The notes under the pieces were generated by a model. That model saw only the letters and a program-made list of their open reading frames with translations. It was not told where the DNA came from and did not search any database. DNA of 64,000 nt. It comes from Anisus vortex (lineage: Eukaryota; Mollusca; Gastropoda; Planorbidae). Below are positions 58,701-64,000 of the stretch, piece after piece. How positions within the stretch are numbered: the first letter of the stretch is position 1; each line of letters opens with the position of its first letter. Location: positions 40,881,473-40,945,472 of the forward strand of contig OX421502.1 in the NCBI GenBank assembly GCA_949126835.1, given 5' to 3'. A program made the translations under genes and the position numbers.

Positions 58701-61700
58701 AGAACCTGTTGTCAACTGACCCTCTAGCCATAACTCCAGCAAGAACCTGTTGTCAACTGACCCTCTAGCCATGACTCCAGCAAGAACCTGTTGTCAACTG
58801 ACCCTCTAGCCATGACTCCAGCAAGAACCTGTTGTCAAGTGACCCTCTAGCCATGACTCCAGCAAGAACCTGTTGTCAACTGACCCTCTAGCCATGACTC
58901 CAGCAAGAACCTGTTGTCAACTGACCCTCTAGCCATGACTCCAGCAAGAACCTGTTGTCGACTGACCCTCTAGCCATGACTCCAGCAAGAACCTGTTGTC
59001 GACTGACCCTCTAGCCATGACTCCAGCAAGAACCTGTTGTCAACTGACCCTCTAGCCATGACTCCAGCAAGAACCTGTTGTCAACTGACCCTCTAGCCAT
59101 GACTCCAGCAAGAACCTGTTGTCAACTGACCCTCTAGCCATGACTCCAGCAAGAGCCTGTTGTCAACTGACCCTCTAGCCATGACTCCAGCAAGAACCTG
59201 TTGTCAAGTGACCCTCTAGCCATGACTCCAGCAAGAACCTGTTGTCAAGTGACCCTCTAGCCATGACTCCAGCAAGAACCTGTTGTCAAGTGACCCTCTA
59301 GCCATGACTCCAGCAAGAACCTGTTGTCAAGTGACCCTCTAGCCATGACTCCAGCAAGAACCTGTTGTCAACTGACCCTCTAGCCATGACTCCAGCAAGA
59401 ACCTGTTGTCAACTGACCCTCTAGCCATGACTCCAGCAAGAACCTGTTGTCAACTGACCCTCTAGCCATGACTCCAGCAAGAACATGTTGTCAAGTGACC
59501 CTCTAGCCATGACTCCAGCAAGAACCTGTTGTCAACTGACCCTCTAGCCATGACTCCAGCAAGAACCTGTTGTCAAGTGACCCTCTAGCCATGACTCCAG
59601 CAAGAACCTGTTGTCAACTGACCCTCTAGCCATGACTCCAGCAAGAACCTGTTGTCAACTGACCCTCTAGCCATGACTCCAGCAAGAACCTGTTGTCAAG
59701 TGACCCTCTAGCCATGACTCCAGCAAGAACCTGTTGTCAACTGACCCTCTAGCCATGACTCCAGCAAGAACCTGTTGTCAACTGACCCTCTAGCCATGAC
59801 TCCAGCAAGAACCTGTTGTCAACTGACCCTCTAGCCATGACTCCAGCAAGAACCTGTTGTCAACTGACCCTCTAGCCATGACTCCAGCAAGAACCTGTTG
59901 TCAACTGACCCTCTAGCCATGACTCCAGCAAGAACCTGTTGTCAACTGACCCTCTAGCCATGACTCCAGCAAGAACCTGTTGTCAACTGACCCTCTAGCC
60001 ATGACTCCAGCAAGAACCTGTTGTCAAGTGACCCTCTAGCCATGACTCCAGCAAGAACCTGTTGTCAACTGACCCTCTAGCCATGACTCCAGCAAGAACC
60101 TGTTGTCAACTGACCCTCTAGCCATGACTCCAGCAAGAACCTGTTGTCAACTGACCCTCTAGCCATGACTCCAGCAAGAACCTGTTGTCAACTGACCCTC
60201 TAGCCATGACTCCAGCAAGAACCTGTTGTCAACTGACCCTCTAGCCATGACTCCAGCAAGAACCTGTTGTCAACTGACCCTCTAGCCATGACTCCAGCAA
60301 GAACCTGTTGTCAACTGACCCTCTAGCCATGACTCCAGCAAGAACCTGTTGTCAACTGACCCTCTAGCCATGACTCCAGCAAGAACCTGTTGTCAAGTGA
60401 CCCTCTAGCCATGACTCCAGCAAGAACCTGTTGTCAACTGACCCTCTAGCCATGACTCCAGCAAGAACCTGTTGTCAAGTGACCCTCTAGCCATGACTCC
60501 AGCAAGAACCTGTTGTCAACTGACCCTCTAGCCATGACTCCAGCAAGAACCTGTTGTCAACTGACCCTCTAGCCATGACTCCAGCAAGAACCTGTTGTCA
60601 AGTGACCCTCTAGCCATGACTCCAGCAAGAACCTGTTGTCAACTGACCCTCTAGCCATGACTCCAGCAAGAACCTGTTGTCAACTGACCCTCTAGCCATG
60701 ACTCCAGCAAGAACCTGTTGTCAACTGACCCTCTAGCCATGACTCCAGCAAGAACCTGTTGTCAACTGACCCTCTAGCCATGACTCCAGCAAGAACCTGT
60801 TGTCAACTGACCCTCTAGCCATGACTCCAGCAAGAACCTGTTGTCAACTGACCCTCTAGCCATGACTCCAGCAAGAACCTGTTGTCAACTGACCCTCTAG
60901 CCATGACTCCAGCAAGAACCTGTTGTCAACTGACCCTCTAGCCATGACTCCAGCAAGAACCTGTTGTCAAGTGACCCTCTAGCCATGACTCCAGCAAGAA
61001 CCTGTTGTCAACTGACCCTCTAGCCATGACTCCAGCAAGAACCTGTTGTCAACTGACCCTCTAGCCATGACTCCAGCAAGAACCTGTTGTCAACTGACCC
61101 TCTAGCCATGACTCCAGCAAGAACCTGTTGTCAACTGACCCTCTAGCCATGACTCCAGCAAGAACCTGTTGTCAACTGACCCTCTAGCCATGACTCCAGC
61201 AAGAACCTGTTGTCAACTGACCCTCTAGCCATGACTCCAGCAAGAACCTGTTGTCAACTGACCCTCTAGCCATGACTCCAGCAAGAACCTGTTGTCAAGT
61301 GACCCTCTAGCCATGACTCCAGCAAGAACCTGTTGTCAACTGACCCTCTAGCCAAGACTCCAGCAAGAACCTGTTGTCAACTGACCCTCTAGCCATGACT
61401 CCAGCAAGAACCTGTTGTCAACTGACCCTCTAGCCATGACTCCAGCAAGAACCTGTTGTCAACTGACCCTCTAGCCATGACTCCAGCAAGAACCTGTTGT
61501 CAAGTGACCCTCTAGCCATGACTCCAGCAAGAACCTGTTGTCAACTGACCCTCTAGCCATGACTCCAGCAAGAACCTGTGGTCAAGTGACCCTCTAGCCA
61601 TGACTCCAGCAAGAACCTGTTGTCAACTGACCCTCTAGCCATGACTCCAGCAAGAACCTGTTGTCAACTGACCCTCTAGCCATGACTCCAGCAAGAACCT

Positions 61701-63945
61701 GTTGTCAACTGACCCTCTAGCCATGACTCCAGCAAGAACCTGTTGTCAACTGACCCTCTAGCCATGACTCCAGCAAGAACCTGTTGTCAACTGACCCTCT
61801 AGCCATGACTCCAGCAAGAACCTGTTGTCAACTGACCCTCTAGCCATGACTCCAGCAAGAACCTGTTGTCAACTGACCCTCTAGCCATGACTCCAGCAAG
61901 AACCTGTTGTCAACTGACCCTCTAGCCATGACTCCAGCAAGAACCTGTTGTCAACTGACCCTCTAGCCATGACTCCAGCAAGAACCTGTTGTCAACTGAC
62001 CCTCTAGCCTCCAGCAAGAAGAAATACTGACTTCTAATAAAAATAACACTATCTATGAATCCTGATTTAACGAGTCATAACATTTCTCACATCACTACAT
62101 ATATGGGCCTTGCGTCCAGGATTATGAACAATCATAATTCACTCTGTGACATATATGAAGGCTTGTTATAGAATTATCATTGACCATGCAACAACTACTT
62201 ACCAGGATGACATAACAAAAGGCAAGAATGTCCACAGGCAGGCTGGAGTTTACGGCCGCATACTGCCCCACAGGAGTGTGGTACTAGCCAAGGGTCAAAC
62301 TTTGGGTTCTGGACTTTACCACAGAAACAATGGTAAGTCGTTGGGCAGTCATTCTGGGAATATTCATGTCTGCACTTGGGGCTGCAAACATCAGACATTC
62401 TTCAAGTCAATAAATTTTAAAAATCTTACAAAATGGATATTTCTGTGTAAAACTTAATGGTTCAACAGAACAGATAGAACAAGAAAAACAGTTAAAACTA
62501 ACACAACATAATCAAATTATGTGTCGTACGACACTAGATTAAAACCGCCCAAAATAGTATATTTGTTTAACAAATAAACACTAGTGCAACAAAGAGATAC
62601 TAGTGCAACAAAGAGATACTAGTGCAACAAAGAGATACTAGTGCAACAAAGAGATACTAGTGCAACAAAGAGATACTAGTGCAACAAAGAGATACTAGTG
62701 CAACAAAGAGATACTAGTGCAACAAAGAGATACTAGTGCAACAAAGAGATACTAGTGCAACAAAGAGATACTAGTGCAACAAAGAGATACTAGTGCAACA
62801 AAGAGATACTAGTGCAACAAAGAGATACTAGTGCAACAAAGAGATACTAGTGCAACAAAGAGATACTAGTGCAACAAAGAGATACTAGTGCAACAAAGAG
62901 ATACTAGTGCAACAAAGAGATACTAGTGCAACAAAGAGATACTAGTGCAACAAAGAGATACTAGTGCAACAAAGAGATACTAGTGCAACAAAGAGATACT
63001 AATGCAACAAAGAGATACTAGTGCAACAAAGAGATACTAGTGCAACAAAGAGATACTAGTGCAACAAAGAGATACTAGTGCAACAAAGAGATACTAGTGC
63101 AACAAAGAGATACTAGTGCAACAAAGAGATACTAGTGCAACAAAGAGATACTAGTGCAACAAAGAGATACTAGTGCAACAAAGAGATACTAGTGCAACAA
63201 AGAGATACTAGTGCAACAAAGAGATACTAGTGCAACAAACAGATACTAGTGCAACAAAGAGATACTAGTGCAACAAAGAGATACTAGTGCAACAAAGAGA
63301 TACTAGTGCAACAAAGAGATACTAGTGCAACAAAGAGATACTAGTGCAACAAAGAGATACTAGTATAGATGTACGTCAAAATGAGGGAGAAACAATCTTT
63401 TGTTAAAAGAATAAAAACAATAAATAAAAAAAAACAAGAAGAAAAAAAAGAATTAAAAAAAAAAGCAGCAAGGGAAAACCCAGAAGGACCAAAAATCATA
63501 ATTTGCAAGCATTTTAAAAGGAAGACCACTCTAATTATTTTTTTAATGGCGATCCAGTTTATAACCTTAACTTAATTAGTAATGGGTTTATTTAAAAAAA
63601 ACAAAAAACAAATTAAGCAATATAGTTTAAATAATATAAATATCTTTCTGAGGACGTTTCCAATTGCTGTATTAAATATTTTGTCCTGATATTTTAAATG
63701 TTTAGGAAATAAATAAATCATCAATGAGTTTGTTTATATATATATATATAAGATTCAGTGTACAATGTTTTAAAATGTAATGACTACCATCCCTGCTGAA
63801 CTCACCAATGCCAGGATATAGGTGCACTTGGCTTGTCTTGAACAAATTCCCCAGAACTATACTGTTTCTGATAGACTCCTTCCTTCACCCATTTTTGTAT
63901 ACATGTAATGTGAAACATACAATAACAGCCATAACAATTCCAGAT
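37800..63945 (-). CDS. NFXL1: NFXL1, NF-X1-type zinc finger protein, 15 exons in view, 5' end outside the window
   Basis: NFXL1 is a RING-containing, cysteine-rich relative of the repressor/E3 ligase NFX1. Exons, 5' to 3': 63806-63945, 62203-62381, 56690-56851, 55503-55603, 50751-50865, 49911-50026, 49036-49167, 48322-48412, 47269-47389, 46736-46895, 46395-46505, 43750-43881, 43006-43242, 40890-41072, 37800-38027. Phases agree throughout: 2208 nt, 735 residues plus stop. From memory the human protein is about 911 residues, so roughly 175 N-terminal residues lie beyond 64000. The first exon starts inside the RING ([18 protein letters not shown]). Then [32 protein letters not shown] and a long series of NFX1-type fingers ([58 protein letters not shown]). 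The C terminus has a charged coiled coil ([20 protein letters not shown]) and one hydrophobic anchor ([20 protein letters not shown]). Intron 5 is GC-AG. The exon 12 start at 43881 was chosen over an AG 12 nt further in because it keeps the conserved spacing. Confidence 0.95.
38050..40785 (-). repeat. 2.7-kb minisatellite, 51-bp unit (some 45), about 55 copies, NFXL1 intron 14
   Basis: Unit CACATTAGTTTAACTCTTTT plus 31 bases. Variation alternates TTTAAC/TTTTAC and ATAAATG/ATATATG; the shorter 45-bp units read AATATGTGTAGG or AAATGTAGTC. Read on the minus strand the unit is 17 codons ([17 protein letters not shown]), open for up to 210 codons. Begins about 23 bp from the exon 15 acceptor. Confidence 0.96.
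41195..42965. repeat. 1.8-kb two-unit minisatellite (23 and 27 bp), NFXL1 intron 13
   Basis: A mosaic of two units: GGATGTGTGTCTGTGTATATATT (23) and GGACATGAATGTGTCTGTGT plus ATATATT (27), in irregular order. A few units have GTATCTG. GT-rich and alternating, open in several frames on both strands (frames of up to 612 codons). The intron 13 donor at 43005 is followed by ATACACAGACACGCATCC, the same motif, so the array begins at the donor. Confidence 0.95.
43234..43292 (-). repeat. 37-bp tandem duplication copying the NFXL1 exon 13 acceptor
   Basis: GTCACCAGCCTGTGAAAACA is found at 43234 and again at 43271. On the minus strand this gives two identical acceptors TGTTTTCACAG|GCTGGTGAC, 37 bp apart; use of the outer one would shift the frame. 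Confidence 0.85.
43584..43725. repeat. degenerate 58-65-bp tandem repeat, about 2.5 copies, NFXL1 intron 12
   Basis: AGAGCTATTGTAAAACTAT recurs at 43584, 43642 and 43707 with CATAGTTGTAGT between. Ends about 20 bp before the exon 12 donor region. Confidence 0.75.
44037..46144. repeat. 2.1-kb minisatellite, 43-bp unit, about 49 copies, NFXL1 intron 11
   Basis: Unit GATAACTTCACTCATTCTGA plus 23 bases, with variant endings (TTTCATG, TTTGATG, TTTCAGG, ACATTTCTTG). A rarer variant, CTTTGATATATAACTTCGCT, recurs 474 bp apart (44841 and 45315) together with the same succession of neighbours, so part of the array is itself duplicated as an 11-unit block. Confidence 0.95.
46900..47289 (-). repeat. minisatellite, 42-bp unit, 9 copies including the NFXL1 exon 9 donor
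   Basis: On the minus strand each unit reads TACATACAG|ATGTAAAGTACCTTGTCA|GTAAGTAT: an acceptor-like AG, 18 nt copied from the end of exon 9, and a strong donor. The outermost unit (47269-47289) is the real exon 9 end. Two copies have TTAAGTACC instead of GTAAAGTACC, and the innermost has lost the AG. The array stays open in one frame with exon 10. Confidence 0.95.
47590..48100. other. NFXL1 intron 8, nothing recognised
   Basis: One of the few NFXL1 introns without tandem repeats. Somewhat CpG-richer patch at 47700-47860; no gene or element identified. Confidence 0.4.
48715..48821. repeat. 63-bp imperfect tandem duplication, NFXL1 intron 7
   Basis: CACTATAAACATTAGACCAA starts at 48715 and again at 48778, each followed by CAACTATTTCTATCTCTC. 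A two-copy array. Confidence 0.85.
49190..49877. repeat. minisatellite, 46-bp unit, about 15 copies, NFXL1 intron 6
   Basis: Unit AACAGTTGTACAATAAGCCA plus 26 bases. Early copies alternate ATGACTAG/ATGATTAG and TTTTACAA/TTGTACAA, then the array becomes uniform. Confidence 0.95.
50137..50427. repeat. GC-rich minisatellite, 18-bp unit, 16 copies, NFXL1 intron 5
   Basis: Unit GTGAGGCCGGCTGGTCCT with GGTTCT, GTCTGG and GCCAGC variants. Strikingly GC-rich within an AT-rich intron. Open on the plus strand as RPAGPV repeats, antisense to NFXL1; no sign that it is a gene. Confidence 0.95.
50500..50540 (+). mobile_element. solo 3' tail of the local non-LTR family, NFXL1 intron 5
   Basis: CATAATAATCTTTTATTTAG followed by AAGGAATTTCTGTAAG matches the terminal part of the 24610-24975 and 34660-35235 copies. 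Confidence 0.45.
50937..55433. repeat. 4.5-kb minisatellite, 56-bp unit, about 80 copies, NFXL1 intron 4
   Basis: Unit TTTAAAGACAGAACGAGTAG plus 36 bases, almost invariant. Nearly all variation is a single T/C site (TATTTAAATT or TATCTAAATT); two units have GACTGAACG. The last 22 or so units (from about 54240) all carry T, whereas T and C are interspersed earlier. Confidence 0.97.
55607..56142. repeat. minisatellite, 53-bp unit, 10 copies, NFXL1 intron 3
   Basis: Unit GAAAGAGAGACAAGTACTTA plus 33 bases. It starts within the pyrimidine tract of the exon 4 acceptor (55604) and copies that tract, but not the AG. A/T variant at AATCAATG/AATCAAAG. Confidence 0.95.
56150..56495. other. NFXL1 intron 3 middle, nothing recognised
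   Basis: AT-rich single-copy intron sequence. Confidence 0.4.
56495..56668. repeat. minisatellite, 22-bp unit, 8 copies, NFXL1 intron 3
   Basis: Unit CATACAGCCATTGTAACTCTAT, about eight copies, one with an extra A. Ends about 20 bp from the exon 3 donor. Confidence 0.93.
56852..57745 (-). repeat. minisatellite, 69/75-bp unit, 12 copies, carrying the NFXL1 exon 3 acceptor
   Basis: On the minus strand each unit holds TTTACTTCTTTAG|GTGCCTGCCC, the intron 2 acceptor plus the first 28-29 nt of exon 3, then unique filler. Units are 69 or 75 bp, all divisible by three. From a start at 57752 the frame runs without a stop through all copies and into exon 3, giving 12 repeats of a 23-25 residue block with CPPC (or CLPC) and CDSC pairs. 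Confidence 0.95.
57750..58050. other. NFXL1 intron 2, between arrays, nothing recognised
   Basis: Single-copy AT-rich intron sequence. Confidence 0.4.
58053..62018. repeat. 4.0-kb minisatellite, 41-bp unit, about 97 copies, NFXL1 intron 2
   Basis: Unit GAACCTGTTGTCAACTGACC plus 21 bases. Main variant is CAAGTGACC versus CAACTGACC. The first 11 units all carry G, the far end is almost entirely C and the middle is mixed. Isolated variants include CGACTG, an 8-bp deletion near 58575, and AAGACTCC. Confidence 0.97.
62579..63363. repeat. minisatellite, 19-bp unit, about 41 copies, NFXL1 intron 1 (in-window numbering)
   Basis: Unit ACTAGTGCAACAAAGAGAT, essentially perfect: only two variant units seen (TAATGCAAC near 63000, AAACAGAT near 63237). 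Confidence 0.97.
63364..63805. other. NFXL1 intron sequence, nothing recognised
   Basis: AT-rich, with a short (AT)n run near 63736-63750. No conserved coding content. Confidence 0.4.
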
Positions 63946-64000
63946 CTAGAGAGAAAAAACAACCAAATTATTTAATGACAAAAACATATTTTTGTCGTAG

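Noticed and set aside
62579..63363. CRISPR-like regular repeats
   Set aside because: Here and in the other arrays the units are head to tail with no unique spacers, and the DNA is animal nuclear.

Overview
This is a eukaryotic, animal nuclear genome window: AT-rich, intron-rich, with three conserved metazoan genes that I reassembled exon by exon from splice sites and from remembered family features. The mix of non-LTR retrotransposon fragments, a tRNA-derived SINE and many taggcct-type and agatctag-type words makes me suspect a gastropod mollusc (heterobranch or freshwater-snail type). That placement is inference and was not tested.

Layout. 1-5782 is intergenic: decayed non-LTR retrotransposon pieces and three tandem arrays. 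5783-26875 (minus strand) is IK, encoding the spliceosomal RED protein: 19 coding exons, 598 codons plus stop, complete. 27285-33210 (plus strand) is LRRC59: 7 coding exons, 314 codons plus stop, complete. IK and LRRC59 are head to head with only 409 bp between start codons, probably a shared bidirectional promoter. 33211-37799 is intergenic, with retroelement debris and a short GC-rich segment. 37800-63945 (minus strand) is NFXL1: 15 exons, 735 codons plus stop, with the 5' end beyond the right edge of the window. LRRC59 and NFXL1 are convergent.

The dominant and unusual feature is tandem repetition. Roughly 25-28 kb of the 64 kb is minisatellite in more than 20 separate arrays, each with its own unrelated unit (18 to about 75 bp). 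In NFXL1, 11 of the 14 introns in view hold a private array or a fresh tandem duplication. Several arrays are not merely inside introns: their unit contains the exon-intron boundary, so the splice donor or acceptor is copied many times (IK introns 7, 10 and 16; NFXL1 introns 2 and 9). Three of these have units divisible by three and stay open in the coding frame of the adjacent exon. In NFXL1 intron 2, use of upstream acceptor copies would add blocks with CPPC and CDSC pairs to a cysteine-rich zinc-finger protein. In NFXL1 intron 9 each unit looks like an 18-nt microexon with its own acceptor and donor. Three apparently fresh dimers that duplicate a splice site look like earlier stages of the same process.

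Mobile elements with readable ends: a 695-bp TTAA-flanked (piggyBac-like) element inserted inside a minisatellite in IK intron 10; three CAGGGTTC-ended elements of one family in IK introns, two with 6-bp target duplications; a 220-bp hAT-type MITE with a perfect 8-bp target duplication in LRRC59 intron 1; a tRNA-derived SINE with a 7-bp target duplication in IK intron 18; and several 3' ends of one non-LTR family. I saw no rRNA, intact tRNA, CRISPR or bacterial gene.
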